This document shows positions 1 to 9,942 of a stretch of DNA of 64,000 bases, one piece after another. Both the position numbers and the translations under genes were made by a program. Below the pieces are notes generated by a model. It did not search any database. It saw only the letters and a program-made list of their open reading frames with translations, and was not told the DNA's origin. The DNA comes from CAVWCW01 sp963753615 (lineage in GTDB: Bacteria; Pseudomonadota; Gammaproteobacteria; Chromatiales; Chromatiaceae): positions 372,001 through 436,000 of the forward strand of contig CAVWCW010000008.1 of NCBI GenBank assembly GCA_963753615.1, in the 5' to 3' direction. How positions within the stretch are numbered: position 1 is the stretch's first letter; each line of letters begins with the position of its first letter.

Positions 1-96
1 CCGGTGGGCGTGCAATTGATCGGGCCAAGGTATGATGACGGCCGTCTGCTGCGCACCGCGCGCTGGCTGGTCAAGACCTTGGCGGAGCAGGGCTGA
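1..96 (+). CDS. Amidase-family protein, C-terminal fragment
   Basis: Open from the left edge in frame 1 to a TGA at 94-96, giving 31 residues. The stretch PVGVQLIGPRYDDGRLL matches the usual C-terminal end of amidase-signature enzymes (GatA-like), where a G-P-V-G-V-Q-L-I/V-G segment is followed by an acidic-G-R-L-L helix. The catalytic Ser-Ser-Lys region lies outside the window, so substrate and exact family cannot be judged. Only the fold family is inferred from this tail. Confidence 0.6.
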   Translation, partial: PVGVQLIGPRYDDGRLLRTARWLVKTLAEQG

Positions 97-125
97 AACG
101 CCCCCTGGATACGGAGGAACCGAAG

Positions 126-296
126 ATGACCGACAAGATTATGGCGATCCTCGCCCTGGCGACGATGATTGCCTTCCTGGCGACCGTGGCGATCTTCGTC
201 CCCGACATCGACCTGATCGTCGTGATCGCCTTTGTATCGCTGCTGGCGATCTATGACTTCTGGAGCAGCCTCCGCGCCAGACGCGACAAGGACTGA
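126..296 (+). CDS. Small two-helix membrane protein (56 aa)
   Basis: ATG at 126 is preceded by a good ribosome binding site (GGAGG at 114-118) and the frame closes at TGA 294-296. The 56 residues form two hydrophobic helices (about residues 4-24 and 28-43) separated by a short V-P-D-I-D turn, and end in a basic tail with R-A-R-R-D-K-D. It follows the amidase tail by 29 bp and may be co-transcribed with it. I do not recognise the family. The strong RBS and clean two-helix pattern make it a believable gene. It is probably an inner-membrane protein with both ends in the cytoplasm. Confidence 0.65.
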   Translation: MTDKIMAILALATMIAFLATVAIFVPDIDLIVVIAFVSLLAIYDFWSSLRARRDKD

Positions 297-377
297 CACA
301 AGGGAGCCTTGCCGCACTCGCCGCAGAACGCTGCACCGATCCTCCTTGTGCGGCCTTCTTAGACGACGCTTCCCTGG

Positions 378-1343
378 TTACACCAAGCGGTCCAGCGGCT
401 CCCGCCCGGCGATGATGGCGTCCAGATTGTCCAGGGCGCGGAAACCCATGGCGTCACGGGTCTCGCGGGTGGCGCTGCCGATGTGCGGCAGCAGGAAGGT
501 ATTGTCCAGTTCCCGGTACCTGGGATCGATGTTCGGCTCTCCGTTGTAGACGTCCAAGCCGGCGGCGAACAGCTTGCCTGATGACAGGGCCGCGATCAGG
601 GCATCGTCATCCACTACCGCGCCGCGTGCGGTGTTGACTACCACGGCCCCATCCGGCAGCCGGGCGATGCGCTCGGCATTGAGAAGGTGATGGGTGTCCG
701 GTGTGGCCGGGCAATGGATCGACAGGAACTGGCTTAGCGCCAGCAGCTCATCGAGGTCTTCGTGATACTGGGCGCCGGCCTCCAGCTCTGGGCTCAGGCG
801 GTGGCGGTTGTAATAGTGAATGTCCATTTCGAAACCGCGGGCGCGCCGCGCTAACACCTGCCCTACCCGCCCCATGCCGACAATGCCGAGCCGCTTGCCC
901 GTGACCTGGATGCCGAGCCGGTAGGTGGGACTCCACTCCAGCCAGGTTGCGGTGCGAATCAACTGCTCACCTTCGTGGGCGCGCCGGGCGGCGCCGAGCA
1001 TCAACAGCAGCGCGATCTCGGCGGTGGCGTCGCTAAGCACATCGGGAGTGTTCGTGACTATGATCCCGCGGGCCTTCGCCGCCTGCAGGTCGATATGGTC
1101 GAAACCAACCGAAAAGCTGCAGATGGCCCGAATACTATCTGGCAAACGGCGGATCAGTTCCGCGTTCAGCCGCTCGGTGTGCGTGGGGACAATGGCATCG
1201 GCGCCTTGAGCCAGTTCCAGCAGCTCGTCCTGGGTGTACACGCGGTCGTCGGCGTTTAGGCGGGGATCGAACGAGCGGCGCAACCGATCTTCCACCGCGT
1301 CCGGGAGCTTTCTCGTGACCAGTACGACGGGTTTTTCGTTCAT
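378..1343 (-). CDS. D-2-hydroxyacid dehydrogenase (glyoxylate/hydroxypyruvate reductase type)
   Basis: A 321-residue NAD(P)-dependent D-isomer 2-hydroxyacid dehydrogenase, which would reduce a 2-keto acid such as glyoxylate or hydroxypyruvate in the cytoplasm. The dinucleotide-binding motif GMGRVGQVLARRARGF sits about midway. The catalytic triad is visible: Arg in NTARGAVVDD, Glu in DVYNGEPN and His in LLPHIGSAT. Length is normal for the GyaR/GhrB group. It is convergent with the amidase/membrane-protein pair and stands alone on its strand. No strong ribosome binding site precedes the ATG. The family is secure; the preferred substrate cannot be read from sequence. Confidence 0.88.
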   Translation of the reverse strand: MNEKPVVLVTRKLPDAVEDRLRRSFDPRLNADDRVYTQDELLELAQGADAIVPTHTERLNAELIRRLPDSIRAICSFSVGFDHIDLQAAKARGIIVTNTPDVLSDATAEIALLLMLGAARRAHEGEQLIRTATWLEWSPTYRLGIQVTGKRLGIVGMGRVGQVLARRARGFEMDIHYYNRHRLSPELEAGAQYHEDLDELLALSQFLSIHCPATPDTHHLLNAERIARLPDGAVVVNTARGAVVDDDALIAALSSGKLFAAGLDVYNGEPNIDPRYRELDNTFLLPHIGSATRETRDAMGFRALDNLDAIIAGREPLDRLV

Positions 1344-1552
1344 TCGGGTCTACTTTGTAGGCTATTCGTGATTAGGCAGTCGGACCGGGGCCATCAATTG
1401 GTCGCAAAGCGTCCCTAACGATAGATTCCAAGGGGGGTAAACGCAAGCTGCGCAGGGCCTGGGCCGCTGGCCCGGGAGTTGTCACGGCGCCCGCATTTCA
1501 GGGAACATCATCCTAGGACCACAAACTCGAGCCATCCAAAGGAGCCGCTGGC

Positions 1553-2660
1553 GTGCACCCCGAATTCCCCCTGCAAGACGACTTGATCTATCTCAACCAT
1601 GCCGCAGTTGCGCCCTGGCCGCGACGCACCGCGGAAGCTGTCCAGCGCTTCGCTGCGGAAAACGCCAGCCGCGGAGCCCAGTACTATCCGCGCTGGATGC
1701 AGGTAGAGGAGGCCTTGCGCGAGCAGTTGGCGCTGCTGATCCATGCGCCGGCGGTGACCGACATCGCCCTGCTCAAGAGCACCTCCGAGGGGCTGTCAAT
1801 GATCGCTGGCGGCCTGGATTGGGCGGCCGGCGACAATATCGTCAGCTTCGCCGGAGAGTTTCCCTCCAATCGCATCGCATGGGAGGCGTTAGCGCCTCGG
1901 GCGTCATCGCTAAGGCTGGCGCCCCTTGGCGGCGAATTCGACGACCCCGAGTCGCGTCTGTTCGCGCTGTGCGACGAACGCACCCGGCTGCTGAGCGTCA
2001 GTTCGGTGCAGTATGCGACCGGGCTGCAGGCTGGATCTGGAACGTAGTTGGCGCCTTCTGCCGGGAGCGCGGCATCTTGTTCTGCGTGGATGCGATTCAG
2101 AGCCTGGGAGCGTTGCCTTTCGACGTGCAGGCCTGCAGCGCCGACTTCGTGGCGGCGGACGGCCACAAATGGATGCTGGGGCCCGAGGGCCTGGCGCTGT
2201 TCTATTGCCGGGCCGAGTTGCGCGAACGGATTGCGGCTGCAGCAGTTCGGTTGGCATATGGTCGAACACCGGGGCGACTATGATCGTTTGGACTGGCAAC
2301 CGGCGACGGACGCCCGCCGCTTCGAGTGCGGCAGCCCGAATATGCTGGGCATCCACGGGCTGCACGCCAGTCTCTCGCTGCTTGCTCGAGGTCGGCATCG
2401 AATCCGTATCGAGATACGTTCTGAAAAATACTAAATATCTATATGAATTATATGAATTAAATGGATTCGATATCCTCAGCCCCAAGGCGGCAGTCCAGCG
2501 CTCCGGGATCGCCAGCTTTCGCGTGCCCGGCCAGGACATGGAGCGGCTGCACGGGGCGTTGATGCAGCGGGGTGTCATCTGCGCCCTGCGCAGGGGCGGC
2601 ATCCGCTTTTCTCCCCATTTCCACACCGGCACAATCAACTGGAGCGGGCGGTCTCTTTAG
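1553..2660 (+). pseudogene. Class V aminotransferase-like gene, broken by three frameshifts
   Basis: Pieces of one PLP-dependent class V aminotransferase (cysteine desulfurase/isopenicillin N epimerase superfamily) lie in order but in changing frames. From ATG 1553 the start is MHPEFPLQDDLIYLNHAAVA, running on to SVQYATGLQAG. The frame shifts near 2040 into GAFCRERGILFCVDAIQSLG and ADGHKWMLGPEGLALF, where the Lys is the expected PLP lysine. It shifts near 2243 into DARRFECGSPNMLGIHGLHA and near 2390 into the C-terminal domain ending at 2660. The rejoined protein would be about 368 residues, a normal length. An AT-rich patch lies at about 2420-2470. The breaks may be genuine decay or assembly errors, since frameshifts cluster elsewhere in the window too. 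Confidence 0.75.
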
Positions 2661-3032
2661 TTCGAGACTTGAGTAAAATAGCCCAACGATAAACAATTAT
2701 AAAAAAACATATTTTTTGCCTATCAGCGCTTAGGGCGTGAAACCGCAGCCTGATGCGCCGAAAGTGGCGCTGCTGTGCCGACCCGATACCTGCTTCCAGG
2801 CAGTGGCTGGCGGGAAGCGACAAGTCGCTTGAATGGCCCGCGAGTTAGTTCGGAATGCGTTTTCTTCATCTATTAAGATAATCTAGAAACACCTAGTAGG
2901 TAATTGAAAAAATGCAAGTATAGATAGCCGGTTGCCGTGGGGCATCGGACTTCAAACCATCCGGCTGCGCTTTTATCACCTTGCGGCTAGGTCCGATGCG
3001 CCGAGTCGGCCAGGCTCCAGGAGAAACTATTC
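2661..3032. other. Gene-free stretch, locally AT-rich
   Basis: I see no supported coding sequence. Bases around 2690-2720 are strikingly AT-rich, with an A-run and a T-run around a short centre (AAAAAA...TTTTTT at about 2700-2717). This could be a weak hairpin after the aminotransferase remnant. The right end carries an AGGAGA ribosome binding site just before the gene at 3033. Confidence 0.4.
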
Positions 3033-3989
3033 ATGAATCGCTCGGGTCTATCTAATAACCGAGTCATTTGCTCAGGTTTGTTACTTGGAATGCGGATCAT
3101 GAAAGACCTAGCCAATCGGCTGGGCAACTGGATCGCACACTGGATCCTGAAGGAGAGCCCTCAGCCGAATACGCCGCTTTGCGACTTCCGCCGGATCTCC
3201 TTCGAACTGCGCCCCGGCGACGTGCTGCTGGTGGAAGGCCGCAGCCGGGTCGCCGAAGTGATCAAACTGATCACCCAGAGTCCCTGGACCCATGCCGCCC
3301 TTTATTTGGGGCGCCTGAGCGATATACCTGACCCCAAGGTGCGCACTCGGGTGGAGGCCCAGCACCAAGGCGACTCGGAAGATCGCTTGGTGCTCGAGGC
3401 CCTGCTGGGCGAAGGCACGGTGATCAATCCGCTCGACAAGTACCGCCGCGACCACCTGCGCATCTGTCGCCCGAGCGGCTTGTCGCCGGGAGACGCCCAG
3501 CGGGTGATCGGCTACAGCGCGAGCCGATTGGGGGTCGGATACGATGTGCGCCACCTGCTGGATCTGGCCCGTTTCCTGTTCCCCTGGGGCGTGTTGCCGC
3601 GGCGCTGGCGCTCATCCCTGTTCCAGCACAACGCGGGCGCACCGACCCGAACCGTATGCTCCTGCCTGCTGGCGGAGGCCTTCAGCCAGGTGGACTTCCC
3701 GATCCTGCCGTTCATCGACCGCGGGGACGACGGCAGCATCCGCTTCTTCAAGCGCAATCCCCGGCTGTTCACGCCGCGGGATTTCGATTACTCCCCGTAT
3801 TTCGAGATCATCAAGTACCCGTTCCTCGGCCTGGAGGACCTGGGCATCTACCGCCGCCTGCCCTGGCACCAGACCGACTTGCAGTACAACGACGAGGCGA
3901 TCTTCACCCCGGACGCCCCGGAAACCGACCCGCCAAAGCCCAGCGACAAGGTATTAGGGTTCATTCAGCGCGCGCCCAGGAAAGGCTGA
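3033..3989 (+). CDS. Permuted NlpC/P60 (YiiX/YaeF-like) papain-fold protein
   Basis: A 318-residue protein with the circularly permuted papain-like fold (YiiX/YebB/YaeF group). RPGDVLLVEG is followed by SPWTHAALYLG, with the catalytic-type His, and the nucleophile-type Cys lies further on in RTVCSCLLAEAF. Members of this group are suspected to act on acyl or amide bonds of lipids or peptides, but their substrates are mostly unknown. The ATG at 3033 has an AGGAGA site nine bases upstream; an internal ATG at 3099 (MKDLANRL) is an alternative. The stop is one base before the GTG of the acyl-CoA dehydrogenase, so it very likely belongs to the beta-oxidation operon and may serve lipid metabolism. 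Confidence 0.75.
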   Translation: MNRSGLSNNRVICSGLLLGMRIMKDLANRLGNWIAHWILKESPQPNTPLCDFRRISFELRPGDVLLVEGRSRVAEVIKLITQSPWTHAALYLGRLSDIPDPKVRTRVEAQHQGDSEDRLVLEALLGEGTVINPLDKYRRDHLRICRPSGLSPGDAQRVIGYSASRLGVGYDVRHLLDLARFLFPWGVLPRRWRSSLFQHNAGAPTRTVCSCLLAEAFSQVDFPILPFIDRGDDGSIRFFKRNPRLFTPRDFDYSPYFEIIKYPFLGLEDLGIYRRLPWHQTDLQYNDEAIFTPDAPETDPPKPSDKVLGFIQRAPRKG

Positions 3990-3990
3990 A

Positions 3991-6537
3991 GTGGCCAACC
4001 TGCTCGCCATCTCGCTCGTCGCCCTGGGAGTCGGGATACTCACCTATTTGCGCAGCGGCTCGGTGGTCTGGACCCTGACCGTCGGCCTCGGGCTGGCGGC
4101 GCTCGGACTGTTCGGTCTGCTTAGCGGGCTGCCGGCCCTGCTGCTGTGGACACTGGCACTGACGGCCGCCCTGCTCCGCCTGGCCCCTTACGGGCGCCGA
4201 CGCTGGATCAGCGCGCCGCTGCTGGAGCGCTTCCGAGCGCTGGTGCCGCCGATGTCGTCCACCGAGCGCGAGGCCCTGGAGGCCGGCAGCATCTGGTGGG
4301 AGGGAGAACTGTTTAGCGGCCGGCCGGATTGGCGACGCCTGATGTCAGTGCCCGCTCCGGCCCTGAACCCTGAAGAGCAGGCATTCCTAGACGGCCCAGT
4401 TGAAGCATTATGCCGGCGCCTGGACGATTGGCGCATCACCCACGAGGATCTGGACCTGCCCGCGGAGATCTGGCGTTCGTTCAAGCGCGAGCGCCTGTTC
4501 GGGATGATTATCCCGAAGCATTACGGCGGTCTCGAATTTTCCGCCCAGGCCCATTCGGCGGTGGTAATGAAGCTGGCCAGCCGCAGTATTACCGCCGCGG
4601 TGACGGTGATGGTGCCCAACTCCCTGGGCCCGGCCGAGTTGCTGCTGCGCTACGGCACCCAGGCCCAACGCGACCACTACCTGCCGCGCCTGGCCCGGGG
4701 TGAAGAGGTGCCCTGCTTTGCCCTGACCGGTCCGCATTCGGGCAGCGACGCGGCGGCGATGCCAGACCGCGGTGTCGTCTGCCGAGGCGAGCTCGGCGGC
4801 AAGACCCTACTCGGTATTCGGCTGAACTGGGACAAGCGTTACATCACCCTGGCGCCGGTGGCGACTCTGCTCGGGCTGGCATTCAAGCTCTACGACCCGG
4901 AGCATTTGCTCGGCGAGCGCGAGGCGCTAGGCATCACCCTGGCACTGGTCCCCACGGATACGCCGGGGGTCGAGATCGGGCGCCGCCACTTCCCCGGCAA
5001 TATCCCGTTCCAGAACGGCCCCACCAGTGGGCAAGACGTGTTCATCCCGCTGGATTGGATCATCGGCGGCCGGGAAAAGGTCGGCCACGGTTGGCGCATG
5101 CTGATGGAGTGCCTGGCCGAGGGGCGGGGAGTCTCACTGCCCGCCCTGGGCACCGCGGCAGCCAAGCTGGCTGCGCGCCACAGCGGCACCTATGCAGCGG
5201 TCCGGCGCCAGTTCGGTCAGCCAATCGGCCGCTTCGAAGGGGTGGAAGAGGCCTTGGCCCGCATCGCGGGCAATACCTACCGTATGGATGCCGCCCGGCG
5301 CCTCACCCTGAGCGCCCTGGATCTGGGGGAGCGCCCGGCGGTGGTCTCCGCTATCGTCAAATACCAGCTTACCGAGAGTTACCGGCAGGTAATCAACGAT
5401 GCTATGGACATCCAGGGCGGCAGCGGCATCTGCCTCGGTCCGAGCAACCCGATAGGCCGGGTCTACCAGGCCATCCCGATCGCCATCACGGTGGAGGGGG
5501 CGAATATACTGACCCGCAATATGATTCTGTTCGGGCAGGGAGCGATTCGTTGTCACCCGTACTTGCGTGCCGAACTGGCGGCCCTGCGCGAGCCCGATCC
5601 GGATTTGGCCTTGGCGTCATTCGACCGCGCCCTGTTCGGCCACCTCGGCTTTATCGGCACCAATCTGGCCCGCAGCCTCTGGCTGGGGTTCAGCCGCGGG
5701 CGCTTTTCCGCCAGCCCGCTGGACGGCCCGGAGCGGCGCTATTTCCAGCAGGTCAACCGGCTCAGCGCGGCCTTCGCCCTGGCCGCGGACCTGAGCCTGC
5801 TCAGCCTGGGCCCGAGCCTAAAGCGTCGAGAGCGGCTTTCGGCGCGCCTGGGCGACCTGCTGAGCCACCTCTACCTACTGTCCGCGATGCTCAAGCAGTA
5901 TGCGGACGGCGGGCGCCAAACCGCCGAGCTGCCTCTGCTGCGCTGGGCCTGCGAAGACAGCCTGGCGCGCTGCCGTGAGGCGATGCTCGGCCTGCTGCGC
6001 AATCTGCCCCTGCGGCCTTTGGCCTGGCTGCTGCGGCTGGCTGTGTTCCCGAGCGGCCTCGGCTACCGCGGCCCGGACGACCGCGCCGACCACTTGGCTG
6101 CGCGCCTTCTGCTGGCTCCGTCAGCCGTGCGCAATCGCTTGAGCGCGGGCATCTTCACGAGCCGCGACCCCGACAACCCGGTGGGGCGTCTGGAGCTGGC
6201 CTTGGAAGCGGCCCAGGCAGCCGAGCCTCTGGAACGACGGTTGCGCGTGGCCCGCCGTGGAGGGCGCATCGACGCCCGGGAGACGGAGGCGCTAATCGCT
6301 CAAGCCCTGCCCCTGGGGTTGCTCACGCCCGACGAGGCAGAGATCCTGCGCCGGTCCGAGGCCTTGCGCGAGCAGGTCATCCAGGTCGACAGCTTCGACG
6401 ACCTGGGCGTGCATAACCGCCGCCCGATCGGCGCCCAATGGCGCCAACGGCTGCGGGTCATCACCGGGCGCATGGGCCGAAGCGATCTCGCCCAACCGCT
6501 GGCCCCAGCCCCCAGCAATCAGGAGACCGGCCCATGA
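3991..6537 (+). CDS. fadE: Acyl-CoA dehydrogenase, FadE type
   Basis: An 848-residue membrane-anchored acyl-CoA dehydrogenase, which makes the first oxidation of fatty acyl-CoA to trans-2-enoyl-CoA. Two or three hydrophobic helices lie in the first 70 residues, as in enteric FadE (about 814 aa). The central dehydrogenase part shows ALTGPHSGSDAAAMPD and RRQFGQPIGRFEGVEEALAR, then AMDIQGGSGICLGPSNPIGR and a long C-terminal extension typical of FadE. The start is GTG, two bases after the previous stop. The stop (TGA 6535-6537) overlaps the next ATG (6534) as ATGA, implying translational coupling with the thiolase. No disruption is seen. Confidence 0.92.
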   Translation: MANLLAISLVALGVGILTYLRSGSVVWTLTVGLGLAALGLFGLLSGLPALLLWTLALTAALLRLAPYGRRRWISAPLLERFRALVPPMSSTEREALEAGSIWWEGELFSGRPDWRRLMSVPAPALNPEEQAFLDGPVEALCRRLDDWRITHEDLDLPAEIWRSFKRERLFGMIIPKHYGGLEFSAQAHSAVVMKLASRSITAAVTVMVPNSLGPAELLLRYGTQAQRDHYLPRLARGEEVPCFALTGPHSGSDAAAMPDRGVVCRGELGGKTLLGIRLNWDKRYITLAPVATLLGLAFKLYDPEHLLGEREALGITLALVPTDTPGVEIGRRHFPGNIPFQNGPTSGQDVFIPLDWIIGGREKVGHGWRMLMECLAEGRGVSLPALGTAAAKLAARHSGTYAAVRRQFGQPIGRFEGVEEALARIAGNTYRMDAARRLTLSALDLGERPAVVSAIVKYQLTESYRQVINDAMDIQGGSGICLGPSNPIGRVYQAIPIAITVEGANILTRNMILFGQGAIRCHPYLRAELAALREPDPDLALASFDRALFGHLGFIGTNLARSLWLGFSRGRFSASPLDGPERRYFQQVNRLSAAFALAADLSLLSLGPSLKRRERLSARLGDLLSHLYLLSAMLKQYADGGRQTAELPLLRWACEDSLARCREAMLGLLRNLPLRPLAWLLRLAVFPSGLGYRGPDDRADHLAARLLLAPSAVRNRLSAGIFTSRDPDNPVGRLELALEAAQAAEPLERRLRVARRGGRIDARETEALIAQALPLGLLTPDEAEILRRSEALREQVIQVDSFDDLGVHNRRPIGAQWRQRLRVITGRMGRSDLAQPLAPAPSNQETGP

Positions 6538-7841
6538 TCAGCAGCAACCTGCCCGGCCGGGCGGTATATATTGTCGACGGCAGCCGCACCCCGTTTCTCA
6601 AGGCCCGGGGCGGCCGGGGCCCTTTTTGGCCTCCGACTTGGCCCTGGCCGCCGGGCGGCCGCTGCTGGCGCGCCAGCCTTTCTCGCCGGCGCAGTTGGAC
6701 GAGGTGATCCTCGGTTGCGTGGCCCCGGGCCCGGACGAGGCCAATATCGCCCGCGTCGTGAGCCTGCGCCTCGGGTGCGGCGAGCGGGTTCCGGCCTGGA
6801 CCGTGCAGCGTAACTGCGGCTCCGGCATGCAAGCGGTCGACAGCGCCGCGCAGGGGATATCCAGCGGACGCAGCGAGCTGGTGCTGGCCGGCGGCGTCGA
6901 GGCCATGAGCCACCACCCGCTGCTGCTGGATACGGTCCTGGTGAGCTGGCTCGCGGCCTGGCGCCTGGCCCAGGGGCTGCCGGCCCGGACGCGCCATCTG
7001 GCGCGGCTGCGCCCGCAGATGCTGAAACCGGTGGTGGCCCTGCTGCGCGGGCTCACCGACCCGATCGTCGGACTCAACATGGGCCAGACCGCCGAACAGC
7101 TGGCCTGGCGCTTCGCCATCGCCCGGGCCCGCCATGGACCGCTTTGCGCTTGGAAGTCATCAGCGCCTGGGGCGGGCGCTGGAGTCGGAATGCTTGGACG
7201 AGATCGAACCCATTTACGACCGCGATGGCCAGGTCTACGCAAACGACGACGGCCTGCGCCCGGACAGCAGCCTGGAGCGGCTCGAGCGCCTGCGCCCGGT
7301 ATTCGACCGCCCGGTGGGCCGGGTCAGCGCCGGCAACAGCGCCCAGGTGAGCGACGGCGCAGCCTGGCTGCTGCTGGCCTCGGAGGAAGCCCTGGCCCGC
7401 CATGACCTGGCGCCCCTGGCTCGCCTGATCGACAGTCAATGGGCGGCCCTGGACCCGGCCCAGATGGGCCTGGGCCCGGTGCACGCCATGGCCTCGCTGC
7501 TGCAGCGCCAGCAATTGGATGCAACCGATATCGATTACTGGGAGATCAACGAGGCCTTCGCCGCCCAGGTGCTCGCCTGCCTGGCGGCCTGGCAGGACCC
7601 GGACTACTGCCGCGCCGAACTGGGGTTGGAACAACCCCTCGCGCCCATCCCCCCGGAGCGCCTGAACGTCGATGGCGGGGCCATCGCCCTGGGCCATCCG
7701 GTAGGCGCCAGCGGGGCACGTATCCTGCTCCACCTGGTCAAGACACTGCAGCGCAACGGCGCCCGGCGCGGTATCGCCAGCCTGTGCGTCGGCGGCGGCC
7801 AGGGCGGGGCCATGCTGGTGCAACGAGAGGAACCGAGATGA
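6534..7841 (+). pseudogene. fadI: Acetyl-CoA C-acyltransferase (thiolase) FadI, two frameshifts
   Basis: A thiolase for the last step of beta-oxidation, cleaving 3-ketoacyl-CoA with CoA. It starts MISSNLPGRAVYIVDGSRTP at the ATG overlapping fadE. The frame breaks near 6625, where one C seems missing in a CCCTTTTTGG context, and again near 7130 before MDRFALGSHQRL. The rejoined protein of about 435 aa keeps the catalytic Cys (VQRNCGSGMQAV), the His loop (ALGHPVGASGARILLHL) and the second Cys (CVGGGQGGAM). Both breaks leave the flanking domains perfectly conserved, so I favour sequencing error over true loss. The stop overlaps the next ATG as ATGA. Confidence 0.85.
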
Positions 7842-9844
7842 GCGATCACTGGCGACTGGAAACCGACGCGGACAATATCGCCTGGCTGCATTTCGACCTG
7901 GCCGGCAGGGGTGCCAACGTGCTCTCCCGGGAAACTCTGGAAGGGTTCGAGCGTCAGCTCGACGGGCTCTTGGAAGCATCCCCGGCCGGGTTGGTGATTC
8001 TCTCTGACAAGCCGTCGGGCTTTATCGCCGGCGCAGACGTCAGAGCATTCGGCGCCATGATCGAGCGCGCCGACCTGGAGCGTCACATCCGCTGGGTGCA
8101 TGGAATATTCGAGCGGCTGGAACAGGCGCCCTTCCCTACCCTCGCCCTGATCCACGGCTTCTGCCTGGGGGGCGGCTTGGAGCTGGCTCTGGCCTGCCGC
8201 TATCGGCTGGCTCGGGACGACGCGGACACCCGGCTCGGCTTCCCCGAGGTGCGCCTGGGAATCTTCCCGGGGTACGGAGGCAGTGTGCGCGCCAGCGCCC
8301 GGCTGGGCGCCCTGCCCGCGCTGGAGCTGATGCTCAGCGGCCGCAGCCTGAGCGCCCGAGCGGCCCGGCGCATCGGCCTGGTCGATCAAGTTGCCCCGGA
8401 GCGCCAGCTTCGGGCCACCGCCCGTCAGTGGCTGCAAAGCGCCCCGCCGCCGCGGCGCCCGGCCTGGTATCACCGGCTCCCGGCCCTGCCCGGAATCCGT
8501 CAGCTCACCGCCCGGGCCCTGGCCCGGCGGGTGCGCAGCCTCGCCGATCCGCGCCACTATCCGGCCCCCCATGCCTTGCTCCGCCACTGGAGTCGGCATG
8601 CGGGGTCAGCTTCCGCAATGTACGAAAGTGAGGCGGTCCAGGTGGCGGACCTGTTGCTTGGACCCACCGCCCGCAACCTGATTCGCGTATTCGAGCTGCG
8701 CGAGCGGCTCAAAGCCGAGGGCAAGCGGAGCGATTTCGCGCCGAACTGGGTGCACGTGGTCGGCGCCGGCACCATGGGTGGCGACATCGCTGCCTGGTGC
8801 GCCCTGCAAGGGCTGCGGGTTTCTCTGCAGGACCGAGCGCCAGAATCCATCGGGCAGGCCCTGGCCCGGGCCGGGAAGCTGTTCGAACGCGAGTTCAGGG
8901 AGTCGCGCCTGGTGCGCGCCGCCGCCGACCGCCTGATGCCCGACCACCGCGGCGCCGGCCTGGCCCGCGCCGACCTGGTGATCGAGGCGGTGTTCGAGGA
9001 GGTCCAGGTCAAGCGCGACCTGTTCCTAGCAGCTCGAGTCACGGGTGCGTCCGGATTGCCTGCTGGCCAGCAACACCTCCACCATCCCGCTACAGGAGAT
9101 CGGTCGGGACCTCTCAGATCCAGGCCGCTTGGTGGGGCTGCATTTTTTCAATCCCGTGGCGCGAATGCAGTTGGTAGAAGTAGTCAGCGCCGAGGCCACC
9201 GACCCGCAGGCGGCGGCCCGAGCGGCGGCCTTCGCCCGCGGCATCGGGCGCCTGCCGCTGCCGGTACGCAGCGCGCCGGGGTTCCTGGTCAACCGGGTGC
9301 TCATGCCGTACCTGCTGGGGGCGGTGCGACGGCTCGAGGAAGGGGTGCCGGCGGACGCGATCGACCGTGCGGCCCGGGAATTCGGAATGCCCATGGGCCC
9401 GCTGGAACTGGCGGACCGGGTAGGCCTGGACGTCTGTCTGGCGGCGGCCCGGAATCTGGCTGCAGCATTTCCGGTGGAGGTGCCGACACTGTTGGCGGAA
9501 CAGGTCCAAGCCGGCCGGCTCGGCCGCAAGGTCGGCCAGGGTTTTTACCGTTACCGCAACGGCCGGCCGCTGCCCGCGCGTCTGCCCTGGCGTTACGAAT
9601 CGTCGCCGCAGCTGATGGAACAACTGCTGCAGCCCCTGCTCGACGAGGCCATCGCCTGCCTGCAGGAAGGCATAGTCGCGGATGCGGATCTGCTGGACGC
9701 GGGCCTGGTGTTCGGCACCGGGTTCGCCCCCTTCACCGGCGGACCCATGCACTACCTGGGTCACGGTGGGCGCTCGCAACTGCACCGGCACCAGGTAGGC
9801 CCCGCCACCGGCCTGGGCGAGCCGATGGGAGCGGCCATGGGCTG
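7838..9844 (+). pseudogene. fadJ: FadJ-like enoyl-CoA hydratase/3-hydroxyacyl-CoA dehydrogenase, frameshifted
   Basis: The bifunctional alpha subunit of beta-oxidation: it hydrates enoyl-CoA and oxidises 3-hydroxyacyl-CoA. The N-terminal crotonase domain has GFIAGADVRAF, GGGLELALACRYRLA and FPEVRLGIFPGYGG. The dehydrogenase domain has an NAD-binding GAGTMGGDIAAWCA and the catalytic HFFNPVARMQLVEVV. The frame shifts by one base near 9031, between FLAAR and the continuation LESRVRPDCLLASNTS. The reading frame then runs to TGA at 9842-9844. After GTGFAPFTGGPMHYLG the C-terminal end does not resemble the family, so a further error near 9765 is possible. It overlaps fadI by four bases. Confidence 0.83.
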
Positions 9845-9942
9845 ACCCGGGAAGCGGTCGACAGAGGCCCCCACATCGGGGCGGCAAAAGAGGTAATATT
9901 CGAATCATAACGACGACAAAAACCAGCCTTCGGTGAAGCGCT

